Below are positions 1 to 8,765 of a stretch of DNA of 64,000 nucleotides, piece by piece. Under the pieces are notes generated by a model. It saw nothing but the letters and a program-made list of their open reading frames with translations. It ran no database searches and was not told where the DNA came from. The DNA is taken from positions 1 to 64,000 of the forward strand of contig CACZJD010000001.1 in NCBI GenBank assembly GCA_902781325.1. Direction: 5' to 3'. Made by a program: the position numbers and the translations under genes. Position 1 is the first letter of the stretch, and every line of letters begins with the position of its first letter. Source of the stretch: an uncultured Lachnospiraceae bacterium (GTDB lineage Bacteria > Bacillota > Clostridia > Lachnospirales > Lachnospiraceae).

Positions 1-1229
1 TCCTCGTCTTCGTAGTCGTCTTCTTCGAACTCTTCTTCAGGTTCTTCTTCAACGACATCTTCGGACTCTTCTTCGATGATCTCTTCGTCCGCGGTCTCAT
101 CAGCCTCAGCGGGCTCATCCTTCAAGGCGTTCTCCTCAAGCTGCGCGGTCGTCGCGGCAATAGCCGCCTCAATCTCCTCGGCGTGAATTTCTGTCGGTTC
201 TGCTTCGTCAGGAACTTCCATGGTGATCGTGGAATCAGCTGTTTCTGTCTTATCTTTTGAAGGCGCGGGATCCTTTACTTCTCCCGCATCCTCATCACCC
301 ATCTCCAGTGTTTCTTCAGACTCTGATGTCTCTTCGGCGTCTGTTTCTTCAGGTTCGATCCCGTCTTCTGCCGGCTCATCGTCTTCAAAGAAGAATTCTT
401 CCTCTTCTTCATCCTCTTCTTCCCCGTCACGGGCAGCGGCCGCGGCTTCCAGAGCTCTTCCTCTGGTCGTCTTGGATCTGCCGTCACGGATAGACTTGAG
501 AAGGAAAAGGACAAACGCCGCGAGTGCCAGGGCAAGGATTCCGAACACGATCGCAAGAGGTCTCCAGATCCCGGGGCCTCCGTTACCCGTCTGAGCCGCG
601 TTCTCCTGAGTCTGAAGATCGCTGATTCTTACCTTGCTCCCGTTGTCATCGTTATACACATACCATGTTACAGTTCCGTCGGCCTCCTGCTCATATCCGG
701 CCCTGAAACTGGCGTTGGGATCTTTTGTGGCGTCATAGCCTTCCGTACCGGCATTTGCGGCAGCTGTCCCATCCTGTGCGGGAGCTGTCTCAGGCTCAGC
801 GGGAGAAGCCTCTTCAGGCTCAGTGCCTTCTTCCGGTTCCGCTGTCTCTTCCGGCTCTGCGGTCTCCTCCGGCTCTTCCTCTGTCTGTGTCTCTTCCTGT
901 CCTTTATCACGGAAAGCGGCGAGTTCGCTGTCATCCGCCTCGATCAGGTCACTGCGCACATAGCCTGTAGCGCCGTTTTCTAGCTGGATGTAGTACCACG
1001 CGTAGCCGTCTGCGGACTGCAGGACGTCGAGAATCTGTACCTCGTCGCCTTCGTTCAGACTGCCGATGATCCCTGCCTCTGTAGACGCGTCATTTCTTAT
1101 CATGACATTGTCCGTCACAGTTCTTGCCGCGGATGCCTCGATCGGCATCACAAGGGAACTGACTGCTACGATCGCGCTGATTCCTGCGGCTGTCAGTACT
1201 TTACTGAACTTTTTTCTCCAATTTCCCAT
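1..1229 (-). CDS. SH3b-domain membrane protein with long acidic C-terminal tail (3' end outside window)
   Basis: The frame is open from an ATG at 1229 to the window edge, so the C-terminus is missing (at least 409 residues). GGAG lies six bases before the ATG. Residues 1-35 form a signal peptide ending near ASAA. Residues about 38-98 are a bacterial SH3 domain (VMIRNDAST, then GYVRSDLIE). A low-complexity Glu/Thr/Pro stretch follows. One membrane helix lies at about 225-245, followed by KSIRDGRSK and then at least 150 residues very rich in Asp and Glu. The likely topology is an extracytoplasmic SH3b domain and an acidic cytoplasmic tail. SH3b domains usually bind cell wall or peptides. The role of the tail is unknown, and no function is assigned. 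Confidence 0.75.
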   Translation of the reverse strand, partial: MGNWRKKFSKVLTAAGISAIVAVSSLVMPIEASAARTVTDNVMIRNDASTEAGIIGSLNEGDEVQILDVLQSADGYAWYYIQLENGATGYVRSDLIEADDSELAAFRDKGQEETQTEEEPEETAEPEETAEPEEGTEPEEASPAEPETAPAQDGTAAANAGTEGYDATKDPNASFRAGYEQEADGTVTWYVYNDDNGSKVRISDLQTQENAAQTGNGGPGIWRPLAIVFGILALALAAFVLFLLKSIRDGRSKTTRGRALEAAAAARDGEEEDEEEEEFFFEDDEPAEDGIEPEETDAEETSESEETLEMGDEDAGEVKDPAPSKDKTETADSTITMEVPDEAEPTEIHAEEIEAAIAATTAQLEENALKDEPAEADETADEEIIEEESEDVVEEEPEEEFEEDDYEDE

Positions 1230-1282
1230 GATATTCTCCAATCTGAGTTGATCAACTCTCTGACTTCGGTACGGTGCCTTTG

Positions 1283-2560
1283 TCACTTGACAGCATCGAT
1301 CGCTTTTCCTATGTCATGTCTCATATATTCACCGTCGAAATGGACCCATTCCACAGCTTTATAAGCATTCGCCCTCGCTTCCACCAGAGTGTCTCCGAGT
1401 GCTGTGACGCCCAGGACACGTCCGCCGCTGGTAACTGTCTCGCCGTCTGCATTAAAGGAAGTTCCCGCGTGGAAGCAGTAATAGCCTTCTTTGCCGTCGA
1501 AGTTTTCTAAACCTGTGATCACTTTCCCTTTTTCATAACTGCCCGGATAGCCGCCTGAAGCGATAACTACACAGACTGCCGCATTATCTTCAAATTCGAG
1601 CTCTGTGCTTTCCAGCGTCCCGTCAATACAGGCCTGCATGATCTCTATGATATCAGATTTGAGCCTGGGCAGCACCACCTGGGTCTCGGGATCGCCGAAA
1701 CGGGTATTGTATTCAAGTACTCTCGGTCCGTCAGGAGTCAGCATCAGGCCAAAATAGAGAACACCTCTGAAAGGTCTTCCCTCAGAAGCCATGGCATCCA
1801 TAGTCTTTTGATAGATGTGCTTTCTGCAATATTCATCCACTTCCTCTGTGTAGAAAGGACTGGGAGAGAAAGTTCCCATACCGCCTGTATTAAGACCTGT
1901 ATCACCGTCTCCCGCTCTCTTATGGTCCTGGGAGCTGCTCATGAGTTTATAATTCCTGCCGTCAGCAAAAGCCAGCACTGATACCTCTCGTCCGGTCATG
2001 AACTCTTCAATGACGATCTTGCTGCCCGCATCCCCGAATTTTTTGTCCATCATCAGTTCTGCGACGCCTGCCTTGGCTTCATCCAGGGTATTGCAGATCA
2101 GAACGCCTTTGCCAAGGGCAAGTCCCGATGCCTTCAAAACGATGGGCATCTTGGCAGTTCCGAGATATGCAAGAGCCTTTTCGGGATCATCAAAGATCTC
2201 ATAGGCTGCTGTAGGGATCCCGTATTTCTTCATAAGATCCTTGGAAAATGCTTTGCTTCCCTCAATGACCGCCGCATTTGCGGGAGTACCGAAGATCCTG
2301 AGGCCTTTTGCCTCAAAGGCGTCGACAATACCTGCGCAGAGCGGATCGTCCATGCTGCAGACCGTAAGATCGATCTCATTCTCAGCAGCAAATGCTGTGA
2401 GCGCATCGAAATCCATTGTCCCTATTTTGACACATTCCGCGATCTTAGCTATGCCGGCATTGCCCGGAGCGCAGTACAGCTTATCTACCTGCGGGCTTCT
2501 CCTTATGGCCTCAGCGATGGCGTGTTCTCTTCCGCCGCCTCCAACCAGTAATACTTTCAT
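1283..2560 (-). CDS. purD: phosphoribosylamine-glycine ligase (GAR synthetase)
   Basis: This enzyme joins phosphoribosylamine and glycine with ATP in de novo purine synthesis. It is 425 residues long, normal for the family. It begins MKVLLVGGGGREHAI, carries an ATP-grasp core (KASGLALGKGV, then EEFMTGREVSVL) and the family stretch NTGGMGTFSP near residue 225. The ATG at 2560 follows GGGGAG by five bases. A GTG six bases upstream overlaps that ribosome site and is unlikely to be the start. It is the last gene of purE-purM-purN-purD, 15 bases after purN. purC, purF, purL and purH are not in the window. Confidence 0.95.
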   Translation of the reverse strand: MKVLLVGGGGREHAIAEAIRRSPQVDKLYCAPGNAGIAKIAECVKIGTMDFDALTAFAAENEIDLTVCSMDDPLCAGIVDAFEAKGLRIFGTPANAAVIEGSKAFSKDLMKKYGIPTAAYEIFDDPEKALAYLGTAKMPIVLKASGLALGKGVLICNTLDEAKAGVAELMMDKKFGDAGSKIVIEEFMTGREVSVLAFADGRNYKLMSSSQDHKRAGDGDTGLNTGGMGTFSPSPFYTEEVDEYCRKHIYQKTMDAMASEGRPFRGVLYFGLMLTPDGPRVLEYNTRFGDPETQVVLPRLKSDIIEIMQACIDGTLESTELEFEDNAAVCVVIASGGYPGSYEKGKVITGLENFDGKEGYYCFHAGTSFNADGETVTSGGRVLGVTALGDTLVEARANAYKAVEWVHFDGEYMRHDIGKAIDAVK

Positions 2561-2575
2561 TTGCACTCCCCTTTC

Positions 2576-3208
2576 TTATGACTCTCTGATGTGTGCTATC
2601 GAGTTATCATCGATCGTGACTCTGCCTTCGGCGATCAGGGAGATCGCCTTGGGAAGAATGATCCACTCCGCTTCTTCCATGACGCGTCTCTGCAGGATCT
2701 GGGGCGTATCGCCCTCCTTCACATCGACGGCTTTTTGCAGCAGGATCGGTCCGTGGTCGAGATCTTCATCTACAAAGTGAACGGTAGCCCCCGTGACCTT
2801 GGCGCCCCTCTCAAGGACTTTCTCATGGACATGGAGTCCGTAATAGCCCTTTCCGCAGAAAGAAGGAATCAGGGCGGGATGAATATTTATGATCCTTCCT
2901 CTGAATCTGTCGATCACGCAGGCGGGCACTGCTACCATAAATCCCGCGAGTACGATCAGGTCCGGCTCCGCTTCCTCAAGGCAGACCAGGAGAGCTTCAT
3001 TGAACATTTCTCTGTTCTCATAGTCTCTGGGAGAGACGCACACGCCTTCGATTCCGGCGGACTGTGCGCGGGTCAGGGCATACGCGTTTTTATTATTGCT
3101 GATGACGCGGACGATCTCGGCATCACGGATCACTCCGTTCCCGATCGCGTCGATGATCGCCTGGAGATTCGTTCCTCCTCCCGACACACAAACGGCAACT
3201 CTCAGCAT
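2576..3208 (-). CDS. purN: phosphoribosylglycinamide formyltransferase
   Basis: It transfers a formyl group from 10-formyl-tetrahydrofolate to GAR. It has 210 residues, typical of PurN. The N-terminal phosphate-binding loop reads [11 protein letters not shown]. The catalytic Asn-His-Asp set is visible in NIHPALIPS and in the later stretch [14 protein letters not shown]. The ATG overlaps the end of purM by seven bases, which suggests translational coupling. AGGGAG lies about eight bases upstream. Confidence 0.95.
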   Translation of the reverse strand: MLRVAVCVSGGGTNLQAIIDAIGNGVIRDAEIVRVISNNKNAYALTRAQSAGIEGVCVSPRDYENREMFNEALLVCLEEAEPDLIVLAGFMVAVPACVIDRFRGRIINIHPALIPSFCGKGYYGLHVHEKVLERGAKVTGATVHFVDEDLDHGPILLQKAVDVKEGDTPQILQRRVMEEAEWIILPKAISLIAEGRVTIDDNSIAHIRES

Positions 3209-4236
3209 AATTCTACTCCCTTCTGTGCGCCGCTCTCGGTCTCGCCGATCACATAGGCGTCTTCTCCGGCCGCGCGCAGCGCTTCGACAGCTTTGTCCGC
3301 ATCCGCGCTGTCAAGGGCAAGAACCATTCCGATTCCCATATTGAATGTATTGTACATCATCTTTTCCTCGATCTCTCCCTTTTTCTGCATAAGGGTAAAG
3401 ATCGGAAGGACGGGATAGCTGTCCTTATGAACTCTGGCGACGATCCCGTCGGGAAGCATTCTCGGAATGTTTTCATAGAATCCTCCGCCCGTGATGTGGC
3501 TGCATCCCTTGATGGTAATACCAGCGTCCCTGACTGCGCGAAGAGCCTTGACATAGATCTTTGTAGGCGTAAGAAGCGTCTCTCCGAGAGTCTTTCCCAG
3601 CTCAGGGTAGAATCTTCTCAGATTTGTCTCATTGACGTCAAAGATCTTTCTGACGAGCGAAAAGCCGTTGCTGTGAACGCCTGAAGATGCAATACCGACC
3701 AGTTTGTCACCGGGCCTAATACTTTCTCCGGTGATAAGGTCCTTCTCATCCGCGACGCCGACCGCAAACCCGGCCAGATCATATTCATCCACAGGATAGA
3801 ATCCGGGCATTTCAGCCGTCTCTCCGCCGATCAGTGCTGCTCCGGACTGGATACAGCCCTCACAGACACCGCTGACAATGTCGGCGATCTTTTCGGGTTC
3901 GTTCTTGCCGCATGCGATATAGTCGAGGAAGTAAAGCGGCTCGCCGCCTGCACAGGCAACGTCGTTGACACACATTGCGACGCAGTCGATTCCGACAGTA
4001 TTGTGCTTATTTGTCAAAAAAGCGATCTTGAGTTTCGTGCCGACTCCGTCCGTACCGGAAAGAAGCACCGGCTTTTCCATATTCTTGATCTTCTCGAGGG
4101 AGAACGCGCCGGAGAATCCGCCGAGTCCGCCGAGGACTTCGGGTCTCATGGTGCGTTTTACATGCTCCTTCATAAGTTCCACACTGCGGTACCCTGCTTC
4201 AATATCGACTCCGGAACTCTTGTAATCCAATCCCAT
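3202..4236 (-). CDS. purM: phosphoribosylformylglycinamidine cyclo-ligase (AIR synthetase)
   Basis: It closes the imidazole ring of AIR using ATP. Its 344 residues match the family length. It opens with [20 protein letters not shown], then a Gly-rich region [10 protein letters not shown] and the nucleotide-binding stretch [29 protein letters not shown] and the C-terminal [12 protein letters not shown] are also family signatures. GGAG lies nine bases before the ATG. It sits 18 bases after purE and overlaps purN by seven bases. Confidence 0.96.
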   Translation of the reverse strand: MGLDYKSSGVDIEAGYRSVELMKEHVKRTMRPEVLGGLGGFSGAFSLEKIKNMEKPVLLSGTDGVGTKLKIAFLTNKHNTVGIDCVAMCVNDVACAGGEPLYFLDYIACGKNEPEKIADIVSGVCEGCIQSGAALIGGETAEMPGFYPVDEYDLAGFAVGVADEKDLITGESIRPGDKLVGIASSGVHSNGFSLVRKIFDVNETNLRRFYPELGKTLGETLLTPTKIYVKALRAVRDAGITIKGCSHITGGGFYENIPRMLPDGIVARVHKDSYPVLPIFTLMQKKGEIEEKMMYNTFNMGIGMVLALDSADADKAVEALRAAGEDAYVIGETESGAQKGVELC

Positions 4237-4254
4237 CTTCTGTATCTCCTCTGT

Positions 4255-4764
4255 TTAATCTTTTTTGTAATCCTTGTATCCTTTTTCCTGAAGCTTTTTG
4301 TCCTTGGCCTCAACTTCTGCCGCCATATTCGCGCTGTATTCCTTAAGTTTCTTAAGAAGCGCCGGATCACAGACAGCCAGGATCTTCGCCGCAAGAAGGC
4401 CTGCGTTCTTGCCGCCGCCGATCGCAACGGTCGCCACAGGAATCCCGGAGGGCATCTGGACTATGGAGTAAAGGGAATCTCTTCCTCCCAGCGAAGTGGT
4501 GTGCATCGGAATACCGATCACAGGCATCGGAAACAGAGCAGCGCACATTCCGGGAAGGTGTGCGGCCATTCCGGCTCCGGCAATGATGACCTTGATCCCT
4601 CTCTCTTCTGCGCCTTTTGCCCAGTCAAAAAAGATATCAGGCTCTCTGTGTGCCGAGATTATGTGCATCTCATAGCTTATTCCAAATTCATCAAGGACCT
4701 CCGCGGCTTTACTCATTACCGACAGATCCGAATCACTTCCCATTACTATTCCAACTTGTGCCAT
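4255..4764 (-). CDS. purE: N5-carboxyaminoimidazole ribonucleotide mutase (class I PurE)
   Basis: It interconverts N5-CAIR and CAIR in purine synthesis. The 169-residue chain starts MAQVGIVMGSDSDLSVM, the classic PurE nucleotide loop. It also has SAHREPD and AGAGMAAHLPGM. The last ten or so residues are a Lys/Asp-rich extension (KDKKLQEKGYKDYKKD). AAGGAGG precedes the ATG by five bases. It is the first gene of the pur run. The 126 bases upstream hold two small hairpins but no purine riboswitch that I can recognise, and no confident promoter. Confidence 0.95.
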   Translation of the reverse strand: MAQVGIVMGSDSDLSVMSKAAEVLDEFGISYEMHIISAHREPDIFFDWAKGAEERGIKVIIAGAGMAAHLPGMCAALFPMPVIGIPMHTTSLGGRDSLYSIVQMPSGIPVATVAIGGGKNAGLLAAKILAVCDPALLKKLKEYSANMAAEVEAKDKKLQEKGYKDYKKD

Positions 4765-4876
4765 GGTTCCTCCTTAATGCGTAATGCCCTCTAAGAGGAC
4801 ATACAAACAGAGCCTGTTATGATCAGGCATACTATCAAGCATAGTTTATCGAAAACAGTTCCCATGTGCAACACAT

Positions 4877-4920
4877 AAAAAACCGCCGAATCATTCAATT
4901 TCGTCCATTTCTTCCAGCGG
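4877..4920 (-). terminator. weak intrinsic terminator overlapping the end of the M29 peptidase gene
   Basis: On the minus strand an eight-pair stem with two G-U pairs (left arm at 4913-4920, right arm at 4883-4890) encloses a loop of about 22 bases and is followed by six T. It overlaps the last codons of the upstream gene. The long loop makes it only a moderate candidate. Confidence 0.35.
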
Positions 4921-6972
4921 TCTGTTGAGGATCTGCGTTCCTTCCAGCACAAATCTCCCGTCTTTGAGGATCGGTGTCCTGCCGCCGTCCGCTCTGACAG
5001 CCGTAAATTCTCCGAGTTCCTCATAGGGAATCGTGATGTCCGTGTGACAGCCGAAATATGCCTTTTCCGGATCTGTTTTCCTTAGAACGGATACGGAATT
5101 GTCCTTGGCGACGATCTCCTTCCCATCCGGATTGTAAACCCTGTTTTCCTCATCTCTGCAGTAGCATGTGTCTCCAACTGCGAAATGGGGGCCGGTCTTC
5201 TCCGCGATCAGTATAGGAAGACGGTCGGAGATGCCGTATTTTGCTGCTGCAGCGTATGCAGTGGTATTTGTACCGATCGCGCACTCTCCCATTGGAAGAT
5301 GTTCATGATGAAAGAGGATATTTTCCCTGATGTAGTTTTTGTTCTCCTCTTCACATTCGAAATTGGCACAGTTATAATCTTCGACTCTTCCGTTCACAAA
5401 CCGGATCTCAAGATCTTTAAAGAAAAGGCCTTCCAGATACACTCCCTTTACATGAAGCAGCCCTTCAGTACCTTCCAGAACAGGCGTCGTGAAAACCTCT
5501 CCGACCGGGATATTTACATCGGCCGTACAGTTTTCAAAGTTGGCTTCCGAGGCGGGATCAGAGGGCTCGAACAGTTTCACATTAAGATTTGTCCTGTTTC
5601 CGTTTCTGCCCCGGATCTCGGCGCGGCATGCCGCGCTGAGAACATCGATCATCCCGCTCTGGATCTTCTCATAAAGTCCGTTATCCAGTGTATTGATCCG
5701 CGTTATTGCATCAAAGATCTCCCTGTACTTCTTGTCAGTTTCCGCAATAGAGGGAAGCGGAAAATCAATGATTGTAAAACTTCTGTCTTTTGCCACAACC
5801 GCGTCGCTGTAAAGCCGGGCGGCCTTTATGTTGTAATCTGTGCTGAGTTTCTTCTGTGTTTTGTCGTATCGGGGAGCATGCGGATTCTGCTCGGGACAAA
5901 AGGGAGCGTTTCCGAATGTTTCAAGAACAGCAGGACCCGCATAGAGTACAGTCTCGCCCTTGAGCTTTCTGTAAGCATTTGTCAGCCCTTCAAGTCTCCT
6001 TTTCCGAAGTCCCTCATCAAGAAAAAGTGCCAGGTCTTCCCTGTGATCATAGTAGTACTGGGGATTCGGATCCGCTCCGCCGTATCCCATATTCCCCCGG
6101 CTGAAAGAATGGAAAAGTGTCGGGACTTCAGCGGGAAGGATCACTTTCAGGCCATAACTGTTAAATCCCTTTATACAGGCCTTCAGGATTCTCTCAAAGC
6201 CAAGATGAAGGATCACAGACACAGTTTTCTTCGAAGCCAGGTTCTTGCCTCCGTTTATAAAGCCTCTTCTGTAACCCTCTGTTATGGTGCCTGCGATCAG
6301 TGTGATCTCTTCTTCCGGAAGTGCCGCAATGTGCCGGGCGCTTTGAATCTCGTCATCGGTTACATATTCACCTGTGAGATACAGATTTCGAAGATCTGTG
6401 CATCCGCCTGCTGCCAGATCATAGATCCCGGGACTTCCTTCCACAAGCTTATCATTAAGATAAACCGTCATCTCATCCTCCGCGTAGTCAGCAAGGTATC
6501 CGCGCATGATACTTCTGATCTGTTCTCGTGAAGGAATGCCCCCGTTTTCGTGATATGCGACCGTAAAAGCGGTGTAAATCTCAAGAAACAGCTCCGCCCT
6601 TATCAGCACACGTTCCCGCATATGCCGGTATACAAAGGGCAATGCGCTTCGGATCTCGTACCGCAGCGCGGCCAAAAAAGGACCCATTTCACCTCCGAGT
6701 TTTTCTGCCGCGAAGGCAGGATTAGCCCAACTGGATCCGTAATTTTCGGGCAGTATCTCTTCGTATAGCCTTCGGTTTTTCTCTCTGAGAAGATCGATCC
6801 CGGTATCTGCCGGAGCTTTCGACAATAAAAACTGCTCCTCTTCTTCCATCAGAAGAAGCCATTGTGCTCCGTCTTCAAAGTATTTTATGAAACCGGGCTC
6901 TGCCAGATTCTCTCCGGGTATCGCCCGGATCCGGTCCATAGCCAGTGAATATCGAAGATCTGTAAGTTCCAT
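4891..6972 (-). CDS. large M29-type metallo-aminopeptidase
   Basis: The protein has 693 residues. The last 200 or so resemble the M29 (AmpS/aminopeptidase T) fold. Five probable metal ligands are visible: Glu in VGEVFTTPV, Glu in GECAIGTN, His in EKTGPHFAVG, and His and Asp in CHTDITIPYE (about residues 643-645). It would remove N-terminal residues from peptides in the cytoplasm using two metal ions. Classical M29 enzymes have about 400 residues, so this one carries some 280 extra N-terminal residues, mostly helical and of unknown role. GGAG lies about seven bases before the ATG. It stands alone between pyr and pur genes. Confidence 0.72.
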   Translation of the reverse strand: MELTDLRYSLAMDRIRAIPGENLAEPGFIKYFEDGAQWLLLMEEEEQFLLSKAPADTGIDLLREKNRRLYEEILPENYGSSWANPAFAAEKLGGEMGPFLAALRYEIRSALPFVYRHMRERVLIRAELFLEIYTAFTVAYHENGGIPSREQIRSIMRGYLADYAEDEMTVYLNDKLVEGSPGIYDLAAGGCTDLRNLYLTGEYVTDDEIQSARHIAALPEEEITLIAGTITEGYRRGFINGGKNLASKKTVSVILHLGFERILKACIKGFNSYGLKVILPAEVPTLFHSFSRGNMGYGGADPNPQYYYDHREDLALFLDEGLRKRRLEGLTNAYRKLKGETVLYAGPAVLETFGNAPFCPEQNPHAPRYDKTQKKLSTDYNIKAARLYSDAVVAKDRSFTIIDFPLPSIAETDKKYREIFDAITRINTLDNGLYEKIQSGMIDVLSAACRAEIRGRNGNRTNLNVKLFEPSDPASEANFENCTADVNIPVGEVFTTPVLEGTEGLLHVKGVYLEGLFFKDLEIRFVNGRVEDYNCANFECEEENKNYIRENILFHHEHLPMGECAIGTNTTAYAAAAKYGISDRLPILIAEKTGPHFAVGDTCYCRDEENRVYNPDGKEIVAKDNSVSVLRKTDPEKAYFGCHTDITIPYEELGEFTAVRADGGRTPILKDGRFVLEGTQILNRPLEEMDEIE

Positions 6973-6979
6973 TTTTTAA

Positions 6980-7026
6980 CTCCAATAAAGCAGGCTCTGC
7001 CGTCCCACAGTGGGGACAGCGGAGCC
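6980..7026 (-). terminator. intrinsic terminator of the pyrF-pyrE run
   Basis: A long hairpin (arms within 6993-7026, about 12 pairs with one mismatch, including GGCTC/GAGCC) is followed on the minus strand by TGCTTTATT. It lies just after the detached 3' end of pyrE. Confidence 0.7.
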
Positions 7027-7038
7027 GCTGTAAATTCC

Positions 7039-7164
7039 TTATGCCTTTTTCACTCCGTACTCAGCATAGTAATCGTCGAGCGCCTTCTTGATCTTTCTGT
7101 CGATCAGGACCTTGCCGTCGATCGGTCTGTTGTAGAGGTACTCCTGAACTTCATCCATTGTGGA
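7039..7164 (-). pseudogene. pyrE: detached C-terminal segment of pyrE in another reading frame
   Basis: In the frame next to the pyrE stop, codons for DSTMDEVQEYLYNRP and then DGKVLIDRKIKKAL run to a stop at 7039. That sequence is the normal C-terminal end of a clostridial orotate phosphoribosyltransferase. It is separated from the main pyrE frame by a frame change near 7155-7165. I see no ribosome site of its own, so it is treated as a severed part of pyrE rather than a gene. Confidence 0.7.
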
Positions 7165-7705
7165 ATCCGTAGTCTTCCCTGATCTCGTCCAGCGCGCTGA
7201 TCGTGCCTTTGGGTCCGACTTCTCTTCTGTCAAGAGATACCATGAGTCCTACGATATCGACATCCGCCTGGGCGCGAATGATCGGAATAGTCTCCGCGAT
7301 GGACGCGCCGGATGTTGTAACATCCTCTATGATCATGACCCTGTCCTCGTCGTGAAGACGTGTTCCGAGAAGAATTCCCTTGTCACCATGATCCTTGATC
7401 TCCTTGCGGTTGGAACAGTACTTGATATCGCGGCCGTAAAGTTTGCTGATCGCCATGACCGTGGCCACTGCCAGCGGTATTCCTTTGTAGGCAGGACCGA
7501 ACAGCACATCAAAATCCAGCCCGTATTTATCATTAATGGCTCTCGCGTAGTACTCACCGAGTTTGATGAGCTGTGAGCCGGTCTTATATGCTCCGGCGTT
7601 CATGAAAAACGGTGATTTTCTGCCGCTCTTTAAAGTAAACTCCCCGAATTTAAGGACGTGTGAATCTACCATAAAACTGATAAAATTCTTTTTGTACTCT
7701 TCCAT
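7151..7705 (-). CDS. pyrE: orotate phosphoribosyltransferase, C-terminally truncated by frameshift
   Basis: PyrE makes orotidine monophosphate from orotate and PRPP. The 184-residue frame keeps the substrate region GPAYKGIPLA, the YCSNRKEIKDHG loop and the PRPP-binding motif VMIIEDVTTSGASI. It then ends at GFHNG, whereas clostridial PyrE usually continues about 40 residues. That tail is present in a neighbouring frame (7039-7164). About six residues normally found between GF and TMDEV are also missing, so a short deletion fits better than a one-base error. The tail packs on the catalytic core in known PyrE structures, so activity is doubtful. It follows pyrF by 35 bases. Confidence 0.85.
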   Translation of the reverse strand: MEEYKKNFISFMVDSHVLKFGEFTLKSGRKSPFFMNAGAYKTGSQLIKLGEYYARAINDKYGLDFDVLFGPAYKGIPLAVATVMAISKLYGRDIKYCSNRKEIKDHGDKGILLGTRLHDEDRVMIIEDVTTSGASIAETIPIIRAQADVDIVGLMVSLDRREVGPKGTISALDEIREDYGFHNG

Positions 7706-7740
7706 TTTGAGATTATCCCCCCTTAATACTGTCCCCGTCT

Positions 7741-8694
7741 TCAGCGACCGGTGTTCCAGACTGTTCTTGCTCCGTGGATCGCTCCCCTCAGATCCTCGAT
7801 CATATCTATTGCTGCTGCTCTTGCCGCATCGGCAAAACCCTCTTCTCCGTACTTGCTGTAAGCTTCCTTTTTATAAGCGGCAATGATGCCTCTGGAGGAA
7901 TTGACGATCGCGCCCAGACCGTCTGCATCAAAGAACCCGCTCAGGTCAGCGGCTGTCGCACCCTGTGCCCCGTACCCGGGAGCAAGGATGAATGTGTGCG
8001 GCATCAGTTTCCGAAGGATCTTCGCCTGCTCGGGATAGGTAGCGCCTACAACAGCGCCCACATTGCTGTACACGCCTTCCATGCACTCTGAGCCCCATTC
8101 CCTGACCATTTTTCCTACCAGTTCATATACAGCCCTTCCGTCGCCGGTGAGTACATCCTGAAACTCGCCGCTGGAGGGATTAGAGGTCTTTACAAGCACG
8201 AAAATCCCCTTGTCGTGCTCTTTACAGACTTTAATAAAAGGCTTTACGCCGTCAGAACCCAGATATGGATTGACAGTGGCGAAGTCCACGTCAAACCCTG
8301 TTCCCGCGAGGTGCCCCCTTGCATAAGCCTCAGAAGTGGATCCGATATCGCCTCTCTTTACGTCACCGATCACGATCAGCCCCTTGGATCTGCAATAGTC
8401 CACTGTTCTTCGGTACGCGATCATGCCGGGAATCCCAAACTGCTCATACATGGCAACCTGCGGCTTCACAGCGGGAACAATATCGTAAACGGCATCGGTT
8501 ATGGCTTTATTAAACTGCCAAACAGCTTCCGCCGCGATCACATTTTCCTTTTCACAGTAATCAGGAATATCTCCTTCCGCTGCGCTCTCCGCCTTCTTTA
8601 AGATAAACCCCGGGATAAAAGAAATGTTCGGGTCGAGTCCCACTACGACCGGCGCATCTTTGGCGGTAATCCCCTCTATTAATCTCTGAATCAT
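7741..8694 (-). CDS. pyrF: orotidine 5'-phosphate decarboxylase (type 2, long form)
   Basis: It decarboxylates OMP to UMP. The 317-residue length and the motifs PVVVGLDPNISF and GLIVIGDVKRGDIGST place it in the long PyrF type. The second motif holds the catalytic Asp-Lys-Asp set. AAAGGTG lies about eight bases before the ATG. It is the first gene of a two-gene pyrFE run. pyrD, pyrK, carAB and pyrBI are elsewhere. An extended -10 box lies about 40 bases upstream. Confidence 0.95.
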   Translation of the reverse strand: MIQRLIEGITAKDAPVVVGLDPNISFIPGFILKKAESAAEGDIPDYCEKENVIAAEAVWQFNKAITDAVYDIVPAVKPQVAMYEQFGIPGMIAYRRTVDYCRSKGLIVIGDVKRGDIGSTSEAYARGHLAGTGFDVDFATVNPYLGSDGVKPFIKVCKEHDKGIFVLVKTSNPSSGEFQDVLTGDGRAVYELVGKMVREWGSECMEGVYSNVGAVVGATYPEQAKILRKLMPHTFILAPGYGAQGATAADLSGFFDADGLGAIVNSSRGIIAAYKKEAYSKYGEEGFADAARAAAIDMIEDLRGAIHGARTVWNTGR

Positions 8695-8730
8695 TAAAAG
8701 TCACCTTTCTTATTGAGTAATTGCAGTCAA

Positions 8731-8739
8731 AGTATAGCA
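8731..8739 (-). promoter_or_regulatory. extended -10 promoter candidate for pyrF
   Basis: The minus strand reads TGCTATACT, a TGn extended -10 box, 37 bases before the pyrF ATG. No good -35 hexamer is seen at normal spacing. A small inverted repeat (CACTG/CAGTG) lies just upstream. It may be a weak end for the lipoprotein gene. Confidence 0.45.
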
Positions 8740-8765
8740 TAACACTGTTTGCAGTGCATTATTTC

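Noticed and set aside
220..594. Plus-strand frame of 124 residues rich in Ser, and several other frames between 220 and 970
   Set aside because: They are antisense or shifted shadows of the acidic low-complexity part of the SH3b protein; no ribosome sites and no family resemblance.
4765..4890. Purine or ZTP riboswitch in front of purE
   Set aside because: Two small hairpins are present, but none of the conserved core bases of those riboswitches was found.
5185..6531. Plus-strand open frame of 448 residues
   Set aside because: Antisense to the M29 peptidase; sequence is Cys/Lys/Ser-rich without domain features.
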